Under the pieces are notes generated by a model. That model was given only the letters and a program-made list of their open reading frames with translations. It did no database searches and was not told the origin of the DNA. DNA of 56,530 bases, from positions 1 through 56,530 of the forward strand of contig CANNRR010000003.1 of the NCBI GenBank assembly GCA_947508055.1, in the 5' to 3' direction. Position 1 is the first letter of the stretch; every line of letters starts with the position of its first letter. The position numbers and the translations under genes are program-made. Positions 8,787 to 17,656 of this stretch are shown one piece after another. The DNA is from Burkholderiales bacterium (GTDB taxonomy: Bacteria > Pseudomonadota > Gammaproteobacteria > Burkholderiales > Burkholderiaceae_C).

Positions 8787-9776
8787 ATGTATTTCTACCT
8801 CAAAGACCTGACACCCACGCAGCAGATTGGTGCGTTGTTTGTCATTGTGTTTGGTCTGCTATTGCTGGCCAGCGTGACCTCGTTCCTGTTCTCGGTACGC
8901 GAACATGGAGATGACACGCGGGCAGAGAAGCGGCGCAAAGAGCTCAAGAGCGTGGACGCCATCATCCGCACCAGCTGGCTGATGGTGTTTGTATTTTGGA
9001 TTGGTTGGGTCACCGGAGACTGGGTGGCTTTGACGCTGTTTGCCTTCGTCTCGTTTTTCGCGCTGCGGGAGTTTTTAACCCTCTCGCCCACGCGACTGGG
9101 CGACCACCGCAGCCTGGTGCTGGCGTTCTTTGTAGTCCTGCCGGTGCAATACTGGCTGGTGGGCGCAGGCCACTTCGATATGTTTGCCGTGTTCATTCCG
9201 GTCTACGTGTTTCTGGCCCTGCCACTGGCCAGCGCACTGGCCAATGACCCATTGCGATTTCTGGAGCGCAACGCCAAGCTGCAGTGGGGCATCATGGTGT
9301 GCATCTATGGCATGAGCCATGTACCGGCCTTGCTGCTGCTCAAGTTCCCCGATTACGACAACCGCAATGCCTTCATGGTGTTTTTTCTGGTGATTGTGGT
9401 GCAGATGTGCATGGTCACCCAGCACATTGCCTCGCGCAAGATCCAGGGGCCCGCTGTGGCCCCTGCGATCAGCCAGAGCTTCACCTGGCGCAGTTGGGGC
9501 ATTGGTATTGCGGTGGGCAGCCTGCTCGGTGCCCTGCTTGCCGGCATCACGCCGTGGGTCCCGGGTACCGCGTTCGCCGCCGCGTTTATCGCCTGCGTGG
9601 CCGGGTCACTGGGTCATTTCGTCATGAAGGCGCTCAAGCGAGATCGTGGCATTCCGAGTTGGGGGGCACAGGGCCAGTCGGTTACCGGCGCGGGCGGCCT
9701 GCTCGACCGGGTCGATGCCCTGTGCTTTGCAGCACCGGTGTTCTTTCACTCCGCGCGTTGGTATTTTGAAATATAA
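8787..9776 (+). CDS. Phosphatidate cytidylyltransferase family (CdsA-like)
   Basis: A 329-residue integral membrane protein with about eight hydrophobic segments. The family makes CDP-diacylglycerol from phosphatidate and CTP. The CdsA signature is near the C-terminus: KRDRGIPSWG, then GAGGLLDRVDALCFAAPVFF, with the acidic residues that bind metal and CTP. It follows the acyltransferase gene in the same direction. The last two codons and stop lie in or next to a short repeat (9772-9825). A second, canonical CdsA may exist elsewhere in the genome, since this one is not in the usual uppS-dxr-rseP cluster. Confidence 0.85.
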   Translation: MYFYLKDLTPTQQIGALFVIVFGLLLLASVTSFLFSVREHGDDTRAEKRRKELKSVDAIIRTSWLMVFVFWIGWVTGDWVALTLFAFVSFFALREFLTLSPTRLGDHRSLVLAFFVVLPVQYWLVGAGHFDMFAVFIPVYVFLALPLASALANDPLRFLERNAKLQWGIMVCIYGMSHVPALLLLKFPDYDNRNAFMVFFLVIVVQMCMVTQHIASRKIQGPAVAPAISQSFTWRSWGIGIAVGSLLGALLAGITPWVPGTAFAAAFIACVAGSLGHFVMKALKRDRGIPSWGAQGQSVTGAGGLLDRVDALCFAAPVFFHSARWYFEI

Positions 9777-9825
9777 AGCCTACAGCCCCCGTAAAATATG
9801 CGTAAGCAGCTAGCAAATCAATAGC
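9772..9825 (-). repeat. Short dispersed repeat, copy A (cdsA-ruvC gap)
   Basis: Read on the minus strand it begins GCTATTGATTTGCTAGC and continues GCTTACGCATATTTTACG then GGGGCTGTAGGC. It shares this frame with copies at 10499, 16226, 17698 and 46573. It fills the whole cdsA-ruvC gap, contains the cdsA stop codon at one edge, and ends one base before the ruvC ATG. Confidence 0.7.
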
Positions 9826-10374
9826 ATGCGAATACTGGGCATTGATCCTGGACTGCGCACCACGGGCTTTGGCGTCATCGATGCCAACGGCTCCGAACTG
9901 CGCTACGTGGCCAGTGGCACCATCAGCACGCAGCATCTGGATGTAGGCGCCCTGCCACAACGACTCAAGGTGTTGTTCGACGGCATTGGCGAGGTGGCTC
10001 AGCGCTACTCGCCCGACTGCGCCTGCGTGGAAATCGTGTTCGTCAATGTCAACCCGCAGTCCACGCTGCTGCTGGGGCAGGCACGCGGGGCTTGCATCAC
10101 CGCCCTGGTTTCCAAGGACTTGGCCGTAGCCGAATACACCGCCCTGCAGATGAAGCAGGCTGTGGTGGGCTACGGACGGGCCGACAAGTCCCAGGTGCAG
10201 TCCATGGTGCAGCGTTTGCTGAGCCTGCCCGGCCTGCCCGGGCCGGACGCGGCCGATGCGCTGGGCCTTGCCATTACCCATGCCCATGCCGGTGCCGCCA
10301 TGGAACGCCTGGCCAAGGCCAGCGGCTTGGGTGGAAAGATCGGCGGCAACTACAAGGCGGGTCGCAGTCGGTAG
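9826..10374 (+). CDS. ruvC: Holliday junction endonuclease RuvC
   Basis: RuvC resolves four-way junctions made during homologous recombination, acting with RuvAB. The 182-residue protein begins [19 protein letters not shown] and keeps the four catalytic acids: Asp7, Glu69 (CVEIVFVN), Asp141 and Asp144 ([11 protein letters not shown]). It also has LLLGQARG and the basic C-terminal tail. The reading frame and family leave the ATG at 9826 as the only sensible start. No Shine-Dalgarno sequence precedes it, because the preceding bases belong to repeat copy A. ruvA and ruvB are not in the window. The gene converges on the lpxC-side operon. Confidence 0.96.
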   Translation: MRILGIDPGLRTTGFGVIDANGSELRYVASGTISTQHLDVGALPQRLKVLFDGIGEVAQRYSPDCACVEIVFVNVNPQSTLLLGQARGACITALVSKDLAVAEYTALQMKQAVVGYGRADKSQVQSMVQRLLSLPGLPGPDAADALGLAITHAHAGAAMERLAKASGLGGKIGGNYKAGRSR

Positions 10375-10387
10375 GCGATGAGGAACT

Positions 10388-10425
10388 AGACGCCGGGCTT
10401 CCTTCATCCCAGATAAAGGGCGTCT
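10388..10425. terminator. Candidate bidirectional stem-loop between convergent units
   Basis: AGACGCC (10388-10394) pairs with GGCGTCT (10419-10425) across a 24-nt loop. It sits just past the ruvC stop and where transcription from the division cluster would end in the other direction. There is no clear T run, so termination is only a suggestion. Confidence 0.35.
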
Positions 10426-10498
10426 TCCAATAGTGACCAAGTTTGGGTACTTCCAGGTGAGCCCTATTGAATTGGACGAGCGGCTAGTCACCCTATTA

Positions 10499-10550
10499 GC
10501 TATCAAATCAGGAGCGGCTTGCGCACATTCTGGGTCGGAATGCTATGAAA
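10499..10550 (+). repeat. Short dispersed repeat, copy E
   Basis: Plus-strand GCTATCAAATCAGGAGCGGC followed by TTGCGCACATTCTGGG. It matches the GCTAYnAAAnnnnGAGCG...CGCA frame of the family, although its 3' half diverges. It overlaps the stop codon of the small membrane-protein gene at 10543-10719. Confidence 0.5.
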
Positions 10551-10719
10551 TCCGGTCCAGAATCAGCACACCGAAGAAGGCAAATGCGCCAACCAGTGTC
10601 CACTTTAAGACGACCAAGCCAAAGTGCTTAAAACGTTCTTGTCCGGTAATGGCAAAGCAGGCGAACGAGCCCGCAGCTACAACCAGAAGCAACAAGACAA
10701 GCGCGCGAAAAAAAGGCAT
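10543..10719 (-). CDS. Small two-helix membrane protein, function unknown
   Basis: A 58-codon gene 21 nt downstream of lpxC in the same direction. It begins MPFFRALVLLLLVVAAGS and ends in FGVLILDRIS. Two hydrophobic segments (about 4-24 and 36-54) flank a short charged loop TGQERFKHFGLVVLKWT, as expected of a hairpin-type inner-membrane protein. The stop codon lies inside repeat copy E. I recall similar small proteins after lpxC in other Comamonadaceae but cannot name a family. Position suggests cotranscription with the division/lipid A genes. Conservation of the KHFGLVVLKWT loop would be the test that it is real. Confidence 0.65.
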   Translation of the reverse strand: MPFFRALVLLLLVVAAGSFACFAITGQERFKHFGLVVLKWTLVGAFAFFGVLILDRIS

Positions 10720-10740
10720 GCCAGTGCTGCGCGTGCTTGT

Positions 10741-11664
10741 CTACCAGGAGCGCGCCAACTGCGCAAAACCCGCTGGCGCGCGGCTCTCATCTTCAAACGT
10801 AACCATTTCCCAGGCGTCCGCATGCGCCAGCAACTCGCGCAACAACTTGTTGTTCAGGGCGTGGCCGGAACGAAAGGCGCTGTAACTGGCCAGCAAGGGC
10901 TTGCCCACGCAGTACAAATCACCAATCGCATCGAGCAGCTTGTGCTTGACGAACTCATCGTCGTAACGCAAGCCCTCGGAATTGAGCACCCGGTAGTCGT
11001 CCATGACGATGGCGTTGTCCAGACCGCCGCCCAAGGCCAGGCCATTGGTGCGCATCATTTCCACGTCCTTGGTAAAGCCAAAGGTGCGGGCGCGTGCAAT
11101 GTCGCGCGAATAGGAGTCGGTTCCCATGTCGAACTCCACGCGCTGCCCGGTGGAGTCCACGGCCGGATGGTCGAACACGATTTCGAAACTGAGTTTGTAG
11201 CCGTTGTACGGTTCGAGTCTGGCCCATTTGAGGTTGGGACCCTCGCCCTCACGCACCTCAACCGCTCGCTTCACCCGCATGAATCGCTTGGGTGCGTTTT
11301 GCAATTCGATTCCGGCGCTTTGCAGCAGAAAAACAAAAGATGCGGCTGATCCGTCGAGTATCGGAATTTCTTCTGCCGTGATGTCGACATACAGGTTGTC
11401 AATCCCCAAGCCGGCGCAAGCCGACATCAGGTGCTCAACCGTCTGAACCTTGGCCCCGCCGCTAGAAATAGTGGATGCCATGCGCGTGTCGGTCACCGAC
11501 GGTGCTGACACCGGTATATCTACCGGCACTGGCAAGTCGACCCGGCGAAACACAATGCCGGTGTCCGACTGCGCTGGCCGCAACGTGATCTCCACCCGCT
11601 GCCCGCTGTGCAGCCCGACGCCGACTGCGCGCGTCAGAGATTTAACGGTTCGTTGTTTGAGCAC
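10741..11664 (-). CDS. lpxC: UDP-3-O-acyl-GlcNAc deacetylase LpxC
   Basis: LpxC is the zinc amidase of the first committed step of lipid A synthesis in the cytoplasm. The 307-residue sequence starts [20 protein letters not shown]. It contains the zinc ligand His78 (QTVEHLMSA), the second site [12 protein letters not shown] (His and Asp), and the catalytic His in SGHALNN. Translation starts at GTG (11664). A TAAAAT box lies only 7 nt upstream of that codon, with no Shine-Dalgarno. This gene closes the division cluster after ftsZ, the usual order in proteobacteria, with a 160-nt gap holding a GC-rich repeat. Confidence 0.97.
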   Translation of the reverse strand: MLKQRTVKSLTRAVGVGLHSGQRVEITLRPAQSDTGIVFRRVDLPVPVDIPVSAPSVTDTRMASTISSGGAKVQTVEHLMSACAGLGIDNLYVDITAEEIPILDGSAASFVFLLQSAGIELQNAPKRFMRVKRAVEVREGEGPNLKWARLEPYNGYKLSFEIVFDHPAVDSTGQRVEFDMGTDSYSRDIARARTFGFTKDVEMMRTNGLALGGGLDNAIVMDDYRVLNSEGLRYDDEFVKHKLLDAIGDLYCVGKPLLASYSAFRSGHALNNKLLRELLAHADAWEMVTFEDESRAPAGFAQLARSW

Positions 11665-11671
11665 AGTAGGG

Positions 11672-11677
11672 ATTTTA
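11672..11677 (-). promoter_or_regulatory. Candidate lpxC -10 element
   Basis: On the minus strand the hexamer is TAAAAT (five of six consensus bases), ending 7 nt before the GTG start. A transcript begun here would start at or next to the start codon and be leaderless. No convincing -35 hexamer is seen 16-18 nt upstream, so this is tentative. Confidence 0.35.
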
Positions 11678-11730
11678 TTGCGCGATCAATAGCCACACAC
11701 ACCAAACCCATAGCCTTTGCCAGAAACACC

Positions 11731-11822
11731 GTGGAACCGGCTATGCCGGGCCACTGGTGTTACCCCCTGCAAGGGGGAAAGCGAAGCGACACGCAGTGCG
11801 CGCAGCCGGGGGGTGTGCCCCC
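11731..11822. repeat. GC-rich intergenic repeat between ftsZ and lpxC
   Basis: The segment contains three small palindromes in series: CCGGCTATGCCGG, CCCCCTGCAAGGGGG and GGGGGTGTGCCCCC. They are separated by AAAGCGAAGCGACACGCAGT. From memory this arrangement recurs in intergenic DNA of Comamonadaceae genomes. It could terminate or attenuate transcription between ftsZ and lpxC. Confidence 0.5.
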
Positions 11823-11824
11823 AT

Positions 11825-13066
11825 TCAATCTGCCTGTTTCCGCAGAAACGCAGGGATTTCGTAGTCGTCCATCCCGCCGTTCGAAAGTGCATCGACCTTG
11901 GCGGCGGCAGACGTGCGATTGGTGCGCCACACGCTTGGTGTAGCCATGCCGGCATAGTCTGGCTGCGCACCCGATGCTGAACCCGATGCCATGCCGTTTG
12001 CGCCGGCATTGGCAAGTGTGTTGAGCGTTGGAACGAACATCGGTGCATCATGGGTTCCGGTACGCTTGATGACTTCCAGTTCAGGCCTGGCTGGACGGCG
12101 GATACCCTGGCGACTCAGACCGGTTGCGACAACCGTCACGCGAATGTTTTCGCCAAGTTCGTCGTCATAGGCGGTACCGTAGATCACATGCGCATCGGGC
12201 GACGCATAAGCACGGATGGTGTTCATGGCCAGCTTGGATTCGCTCAACTTGAGCGAGCCCTTGGCTGCGGTGATCAGCACCAGCACACCCTTGGCCCCGG
12301 ACAGGTCGATACCTTCAAGCAACGGGCAGGCAACTGCTTGCTCGGCGGCAATGCGGGCGCGGTCCGGACCGCTGGCCAGGGCAGTGCCCATCATGGCCTT
12401 GCCGGGCTCACCCATGACAGTGCGCACGTCTTCAAAGTCGACGTTCACATGGCCGGGTACATTGATGATTTCGGCAATACCACCGACCGCATTTTTCAAC
12501 ACGTCGTTGGCGTGCGCGAAGGCTTCGTCTTGCGACACGTCGTCACCCAACACATCGAGCAGCTTTTCGTTCAACACCACGATCAACGAGTCGACATTGG
12601 CCTCAAGCTCGGTCAGGCCCGCATCGGCATTGCTCATGCGGCGACCGCCTTCAAAATCGAAGGGCTTGGTAACCACGCCCACCGTCAAGATGCCCATCTC
12701 CCTGGCCACGCGTGCAATCACGGGCGCAGCGCCGGTGCCGGTGCCCCCGCCCATGCCGGCGGTGATGAACAGCATATGTGCACCTTCAATGGCTGCGCGG
12801 ATATCTGCCTCGGCCAGCACAGCCGCTTCACGACCCTTGTCGGGCTTGCTTCCCGCACCCAGGCCACCGGCACCCAACTGAATGGTCTTGTGTGCGGTGC
12901 TGCGGCTAAGAGCCTGCGAATCGGTATTGGCGCAAATAAACTCCACGCCCCCTACGGCAGAGCAAATCATGTGCTCCACGGCGTTACCGCCGCCACCACC
13001 GACACCGATCACCTTGATCTGTGTGCCCTGGTTAAACGTTTCTTCTTCAATCATTTCAATGGCCAT
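11825..13066 (-). CDS. ftsZ: Cell division GTPase FtsZ
   Basis: FtsZ polymerises into the cytokinetic ring at midcell. The 413-residue protein starts MAIEMIEEETFNQG at 13066, preceded by AAGGAG six nt upstream; the frame is open for seven more codons. It has the nucleotide motif KVIGVGGGGGNAVEHM, the tubulin signature GGGTGTGAAPV, the T7-loop region, a variable Ala/Gly-rich linker (about 320-395) and the conserved C-terminal peptide DDYEIPAFLRKQAD that binds FtsA and ZipA. It lies downstream of ftsQ-ftsA, with a 165-nt leader carrying a stem-loop. Confidence 0.98.
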   Translation of the reverse strand: MAIEMIEEETFNQGTQIKVIGVGGGGGNAVEHMICSAVGGVEFICANTDSQALSRSTAHKTIQLGAGGLGAGSKPDKGREAAVLAEADIRAAIEGAHMLFITAGMGGGTGTGAAPVIARVAREMGILTVGVVTKPFDFEGGRRMSNADAGLTELEANVDSLIVVLNEKLLDVLGDDVSQDEAFAHANDVLKNAVGGIAEIINVPGHVNVDFEDVRTVMGEPGKAMMGTALASGPDRARIAAEQAVACPLLEGIDLSGAKGVLVLITAAKGSLKLSESKLAMNTIRAYASPDAHVIYGTAYDDELGENIRVTVVATGLSRQGIRRPARPELEVIKRTGTHDAPMFVPTLNTLANAGANGMASGSASGAQPDYAGMATPSVWRTNRTSAAAKVDALSNGGMDDYEIPAFLRKQAD

Positions 13067-13156
13067 GTTGTGCTCCTTGGGTTTCACTACGATTATTCAA
13101 TGCTTTACGGTTTTTTTTGTAGGGGCCGGCCCGGGACGGCGGGTCAATGCATCGCC

Positions 13157-13178
13157 ATCGCCAATGGGGACTGGCGAT
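13157..13178 (-). promoter_or_regulatory. Stem-loop in the ftsA-ftsZ leader
   Basis: ATCGCCA (13157-13163) and TGGCGAT (13172-13178) form a perfect 7-bp stem with an 8-nt loop. It lies about 90 nt upstream of the ftsZ start codon. No U tract follows in the direction of transcription, so it is more likely a processing or stability element than a terminator. ftsZ is known in other bacteria to be fed by several local promoters. Confidence 0.3.
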
Positions 13179-13231
13179 AACCCCCACGCGTTGCGTTGCT
13201 CCGACGGCGTTCGATGATTGGATATTCATGA

Positions 13232-14461
13232 TCAGAAGTTCCCGATGAACCAGTCTTTGACTGAACCAAATGCTGTCTTCATGGAGCCGTTTTTCTGCGA
13301 CACCTTGTAGCCTCGCAACCGCGCCATGCGAGCCTCTTCCAACAGCCCCATCACCGTGGCCGCGCGCGGCTGCGCCACCATGTCTGCCAGGGCGCTTGAA
13401 TACTTGGGGATGCCGCGGCGCACGGGCTTGAGGAAGATGTCCTCACCCAGCTCGACCATGCCAGGCATGATGCAACTGCCGCCGGTGAGAACGATTCCAG
13501 AGGACAGCACCTCTTCAAAGCCTGATTCGCGCATGACCTGGTTAACCAGCGAAAATATTTCTTCGATGCGTGGCTCAATCACGCCGGCCAGCGCCTGGCG
13601 GCTGAGCATGCGCGGGCCGCGGTCCCCCAGACCCGGCACTTCGACCTGCGTTTCCGGGTCCACCATCAATTGCTTGGCGTGTCCGCTCTCGACCTTGATC
13701 TCTTCGGCGTCCTTGGTCGGCGTGCGCAGGGCCATGGCGATGTCGCTGGTGATCAGGTCACCAGCAATCGGTATCACTGCGGTGTGGCGAATGGCGCCAT
13801 TGGTGAAGATGGCAATGTCGGTCGTGCCGGCACCAATGTCCACCAGTGCCACGCCCAGCTCGCGCTCGTCTTCGGTCAGAACCGACAAACTGCTCGCCAG
13901 CGGGTTGAGCATGAGTTGCTCCACTTCCAGACCACAGCGGCGTACGCACTTGATGATGTTCTCGGCCGCACTTTGCGCACCCGTGACGATGTGCACCTTG
14001 GCTTCCAGGCGTATTCCGCTCATGCCAATCGGTTCTTTGACATCCTGGCCGTCGATGATGAACTCTTGCGGCTCCACCAGCAACAGGCGCTGGTCGGTGG
14101 AAATGTTGATGGCCTTGGCCGTTTCCACCACGCGGGCGACATCGGCGGCCGTGACCTCTCGGTCCTTCACCGCCACCATGCCGCTGGAATTGATGCCACG
14201 GATATGGCTACCCGTAATCCCGGTGTAGACCCGGGTGATCTTGCAGTCGGCCATCAACTCCGCTTCGCGCAGGGCCTGCTGAATGCTTTGCACGGTGGCG
14301 TCGATGTTGACGACGACACCACGCTTGATGCCGTTGCTGGGCGCCACGCCCAAGCCAGCGAGTTTGAGCTCGCCACCGGGCATCACCTCGGCCACCACCA
14401 CCATCACCTTGGCGGTTCCGATGTCCAGTCCTACTACCAGGTCTTTGTATTCTTTTGCCAT
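13232..14461 (-). CDS. ftsA: Cell division ATPase FtsA
   Basis: FtsA is an actin-fold protein that tethers FtsZ filaments to the inner membrane and recruits later division proteins. It has 409 residues. The phosphate-1 motif is VVGLDIGTAKV, phosphate-2 is ALVDIGAGTTDIAIF, and the adenosine region is GIVLTGGSCIMPG. The C-terminus ends in an amphipathic helix (SVKDWFIGNF) typical of the membrane-targeting sequence. The start is ATG with AGGT upstream. It follows ftsQ by 29 nt in the usual ftsQ-ftsA-ftsZ order. Confidence 0.97.
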   Translation of the reverse strand: MAKEYKDLVVGLDIGTAKVMVVVAEVMPGGELKLAGLGVAPSNGIKRGVVVNIDATVQSIQQALREAELMADCKITRVYTGITGSHIRGINSSGMVAVKDREVTAADVARVVETAKAINISTDQRLLLVEPQEFIIDGQDVKEPIGMSGIRLEAKVHIVTGAQSAAENIIKCVRRCGLEVEQLMLNPLASSLSVLTEDERELGVALVDIGAGTTDIAIFTNGAIRHTAVIPIAGDLITSDIAMALRTPTKDAEEIKVESGHAKQLMVDPETQVEVPGLGDRGPRMLSRQALAGVIEPRIEEIFSLVNQVMRESGFEEVLSSGIVLTGGSCIMPGMVELGEDIFLKPVRRGIPKYSSALADMVAQPRAATVMGLLEEARMARLRGYKVSQKNGSMKTAFGSVKDWFIGNF

Positions 14462-14490
14462 ATGGATACCTGCTGAGTTCGTCTTTTTTG

Positions 14491-15276
14491 CTATTTCTTT
14501 GGCGCCACTGCCACGGCCGTGCTCACACCGCGCAGGCGGATTGCGTAGCCGTTTTCGTGTCGTAAATCTGCCGATTCAAGGGCGCTGGCGCGGCGCGCAT
14601 ACCGTGATGTCACTTGCGTGAGGGTTTTCAAAAACCGACTAACCCTGGCCGTCACTTCGACTGCACCACCGCGTCCCAATTCGATGATGGCGCCGCTGTC
14701 CAGTCGCGCTCGCCAACTGCCGCCGCCGGAAAGTTCGACCGCATCAACCGGCAACTCCAACTGTGCAAAGAGCGGCACCAGTAGGCGGTACATGGCCAGC
14801 ACTTCGACCCCTTGTCCCTCCGGTCCATTGAGGCGCGGCAAGGTTTCCTGGTCGATGTCGCCCACATTGGCTTCAAACACTTCGCCGTAGCTGTTAATCA
14901 GGCGCAACTCACCATCACTACCCCAGTAGGCCACCGCCTGATGCTCCTGCAAGACCACTTGCAAGCGATTGGGAAACTCTCGACGAACCACCGCATGGCG
15001 CACCCACGGCACTGTCTCAAAGGCTGCCCGCACCTGTCGCAGGTCGATACTGAAGAACGTACCGGACAGCCGCGGCGCGACGTTGGCACGCAGGTTCAGG
15101 ACGTTGTTGTGGCTGACATCACCCGACACCGCAATGCCCTTGATATCAAACGCTGGCAAGCGCGCCAACCAGCGCGCCGTGGCAGCGGTACCCGCAACGA
15201 CAAACGCCAGAAACAAAACCGTTGCGGTCATGTTCATCAGTTTGACGTCCACGGGCGCTGCTGCAACGGCGTTCAT
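14491..15276 (-). CDS. ftsQ: Cell division protein FtsQ
   Basis: A bitopic division protein of 261 residues. It has a short cytoplasmic N-terminus, one membrane helix (about 15-35), a POTRA domain beginning [16 protein letters not shown], and a periplasmic beta domain. FtsQ scaffolds FtsL/FtsB and passes the signal to FtsW-FtsI. The family is recognised from architecture, from [18 protein letters not shown], and from its place between ddl and ftsA. Its ATG overlaps the ddl stop codon by 4 nt. Confidence 0.94.
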   Translation of the reverse strand: MNAVAAAPVDVKLMNMTATVLFLAFVVAGTAATARWLARLPAFDIKGIAVSGDVSHNNVLNLRANVAPRLSGTFFSIDLRQVRAAFETVPWVRHAVVRREFPNRLQVVLQEHQAVAYWGSDGELRLINSYGEVFEANVGDIDQETLPRLNGPEGQGVEVLAMYRLLVPLFAQLELPVDAVELSGGGSWRARLDSGAIIELGRGGAVEVTARVSRFLKTLTQVTSRYARRASALESADLRHENGYAIRLRGVSTAVAVAPKK

Positions 15277-16226
15277 GCCGACACTCCGCTAGCCAGTGAC
15301 GCACCTTGCAGCAGTTGCACGCACAGATCTTCGTAGCTGATGCCCGCCGCCTTGGCCGACATCGGCACCAGGGAGTGACTAGTCATCCCCGGCGAGGTAT
15401 TGATCTCCAGCAAGTAGGGTTTGCGCGTCTTGGCATCGATCATGACGTCAACACGCCCCCATCCTCTGCAACCCAACACCTGGTAGGCCTTGAGCACCAG
15501 CGCCTGAAGGGCCTCTTCTTCACCCGCTGGCAAGCCCGACGGAACCAGGTATTGCGTGGTATCGGTAAAGTATTTGTTCTGGTAGTCGTATTTGCCCTCG
15601 GGGGCCACGATGCGAATCACTGGCAGCGCGTGCGCCTGGTCACCGCTGCCCAGCACCGGGCAGGTCACTTCATCGCCTTCGATGCATTCCTCGCACAGGA
15701 TGTCGTCCTTCAACTCGCTGGCGGCTTCCACGGCAGCGGTCATACCCGAATAGCCCATTACCTTGGTCAGACCCAGCGATGAGCCTTCGCAGGCCGGCTT
15801 GACGATCAGGGGCAGGCCCAGCGTGTCAGGCACCGCAATCACCTGGCGGCGATCAAACGTGCCACGGCGCAGCAACTGGTAGCGCGGCGTGGGAATGCCC
15901 TCGGACAACCAAATCCGTTTGGTCATCACCTTGTCCATTGAAATGCTTGACGCCATAACGCCAGACCCGGTATAGGGAATGCCCAACAGTTCGAGTGCGC
16001 CTTGCACCGTTCCGTCTTCGCCGAGTCGGCCATGCAAGGCAATGAAGCAGCGCTCAAAGCCCTCACGTTTGAGGTCACCCAGATCACGCGCGGCCGGATC
16101 GAACGCATGCGCGTCCACCCCCCTGGAGAGAAGCGCTTTTAAGACGCCAGCGCCCGACATCAATGACACCTCGCGCTCCGCGGAAGCACCACCCATCAAA
16201 ACGGCTACTTTGCCAAACTGACTCAT
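15273..16226 (-). CDS. ddl: D-alanine--D-alanine ligase
   Basis: An ATP-grasp ligase that makes the D-Ala-D-Ala dipeptide added by MurF. The 317-residue protein has the N-terminal [19 protein letters not shown], the glycine-rich [13 protein letters not shown], and the metal-binding end [17 protein letters not shown]. It overlaps murC (ATGA) upstream and ftsQ downstream. Its start codon sits at the edge of repeat copy D. Confidence 0.96.
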   Translation of the reverse strand: MSQFGKVAVLMGGASAEREVSLMSGAGVLKALLSRGVDAHAFDPAARDLGDLKREGFERCFIALHGRLGEDGTVQGALELLGIPYTGSGVMASSISMDKVMTKRIWLSEGIPTPRYQLLRRGTFDRRQVIAVPDTLGLPLIVKPACEGSSLGLTKVMGYSGMTAAVEAASELKDDILCEECIEGDEVTCPVLGSGDQAHALPVIRIVAPEGKYDYQNKYFTDTTQYLVPSGLPAGEEEALQALVLKAYQVLGCRGWGRVDVMIDAKTRKPYLLEINTSPGMTSHSLVPMSAKAAGISYEDLCVQLLQGASLASGVSA

Positions 16227-17656
16227 GGCCCCCGTCCCTTCTGCGTAGAGCGCTCATTATTTTGTAGCAAATCAACAACTTTTCCAGGCACTGCTCCAAT
16301 CGAGCCGGCCCCCATACACAACACCACATCGCCAGGCTGCGCGTTGTCCACAATGACTTGTGGCAGTGCACTGATGTCGTCAACAAAGATTGGTTCGACC
16401 TTGCCGGCGATGCGCAGGGCGCGGGCCAGGGCGCGCCCATCTGCGGCCAAAATGGGCGCCTCGCCGGCGGCGTAAACCTCGGCCAGTAGCACTGAGTCAG
16501 CAAAGCCCAGGACCTTGACAAAGTCGTCAAAGCAATCCCGCGTGCGGGTGTAGCGATGCGGCTGAAAGGCCAGCACCAGCCGACGATCTGGAAATGCACC
16601 ACGCGCTGCCGCCAGCGTGGCCTGCATCTCAACCGGGTGATGGCCGTAATCGTCCACAACCGTCACCACCCCGCCCTGGGGCAACGAGAGGTCACCATAG
16701 TGCTGAAAGCGCCGTCCGACCCCCTTGAACTCGCCCAGCGCCCGCACCACGGCCGCATCGGCAACGCCCAACTCCAGTGCCACCGCAATCGCCGACAGCG
16801 CATTGAGCACGTTGTGCAGACCGGGCAGATTCAGCACCACATCCAGGTCGGGTTGGTCCACATCGTTGCTGCGCTGAACCGTGAAGTGCATCTGACCACC
16901 CACGGCGCGCACGTTGATGGCCCGCACCTGGGCCTGCGCGTTGAAGCCGTAACGGATCATCCGGCAGGTGACCTGGTCGACGATGTCGCACACGGCTGCG
17001 TCGTCGGTACACAATATGGCAACCCCATAAAACGGCATGCGGTGCAGAAAGTCGACAAACGCCTTTTTGAGACGACCGAAATCATGACCGTAGGTTTCCA
17101 TGTGGTCGGCGTCGATATTGGTCACCACCGCCATCACCGGCAACAAATTCAGGAAGGAAGCATCCGACTCATCTGCTTCAACCACGATGTAATCGCCCTG
17201 CCCCAGGCGGGCGTTGGCGCCCGCGCTGTTGAGGCGTCCACCAATCACAAAAGTGGGGTCCAACCCGGCCTCGGCCAGTACACTGGCCACCAGACTGGTG
17301 GTGGTGGTTTTGCCATGGGTGCCGGCAATCGCAATACCCTGTTTGAGTCGCATCAACTCTGCCAGCATCAGGGCGCGTGGCACTATGGGGATGCCCATCT
17401 CACGCGCTTTGACCACCTCGGGGTTATCGCCATGCACGGCAGTCGAGGTGACGATGGCATCGGCACCGGTAACGTGGTCGGGGGCGTGACCCACATAGGT
17501 GCGAATGCCCAGTGTAGCCAGTTGCTTGAGCGTGGCGCTGTCCGACAGGTCCGAGCCAGAGATGGTGTAGCCGAGGTTGCACAGCACCTCTGCAATGCCC
17601 GACATACCCGAACCGCCGACACCGACGAAATGAATGTGCCTAATCGCGTGCTTCAT
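16223..17656 (-). CDS. murC: UDP-N-acetylmuramate--L-alanine ligase MurC
   Basis: MurC attaches L-Ala to UDP-MurNAc in the cytoplasm. It has 477 residues: the Rossmann-like N-domain ([17 protein letters not shown]), the ATP loop [12 protein letters not shown], and the C-terminal domain with VVDDYGHHP and FQPHRYTR. I start it at the ATG at 17656, which overlaps the murG stop as ATGA; a TTG two codons upstream is less likely. Its last 14 residues ([14 protein letters not shown]) are encoded by repeat copy D, so the C-terminal tail is probably variable among relatives. Confidence 0.96.
   Translation of the reverse strand: MKHAIRHIHFVGVGGSGMSGIAEVLCNLGYTISGSDLSDSATLKQLATLGIRTYVGHAPDHVTGADAIVTSTAVHGDNPEVVKAREMGIPIVPRALMLAELMRLKQGIAIAGTHGKTTTTSLVASVLAEAGLDPTFVIGGRLNSAGANARLGQGDYIVVEADESDASFLNLLPVMAVVTNIDADHMETYGHDFGRLKKAFVDFLHRMPFYGVAILCTDDAAVCDIVDQVTCRMIRYGFNAQAQVRAINVRAVGGQMHFTVQRSNDVDQPDLDVVLNLPGLHNVLNALSAIAVALELGVADAAVVRALGEFKGVGRRFQHYGDLSLPQGGVVTVVDDYGHHPVEMQATLAAARGAFPDRRLVLAFQPHRYTRTRDCFDDFVKVLGFADSVLLAEVYAAGEAPILAADGRALARALRIAGKVEPIFVDDISALPQVIVDNAQPGDVVLCMGAGSIGAVPGKVVDLLQNNERSTQKGRGP
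16226..16268 (-). repeat. Short dispersed repeat, copy D (inside murC 3' end)
   Basis: Minus strand: GCTACAAAATAATGAGCGCT then CTACGCAGAAGGGACG and GGGGCC. The first 21 positions match copy C in murG almost base for base (GCTACAAAA-A--GAGCGCTC-ACGC). It encodes the MurC tail and ends at the ddl start codon. Confidence 0.65.

Noticed and set aside
10433-10885. 150-codon plus-strand frame near lpxC
   Set aside because: Opposite to lpxC and the small membrane gene; no motif, and contains repeat copy E.
12050-13180. 376-codon plus-strand frame opposite ftsZ
   Set aside because: It is the antisense of a strongly conserved gene, has no ribosome binding site and no family; long antisense frames are common in GC-rich DNA.
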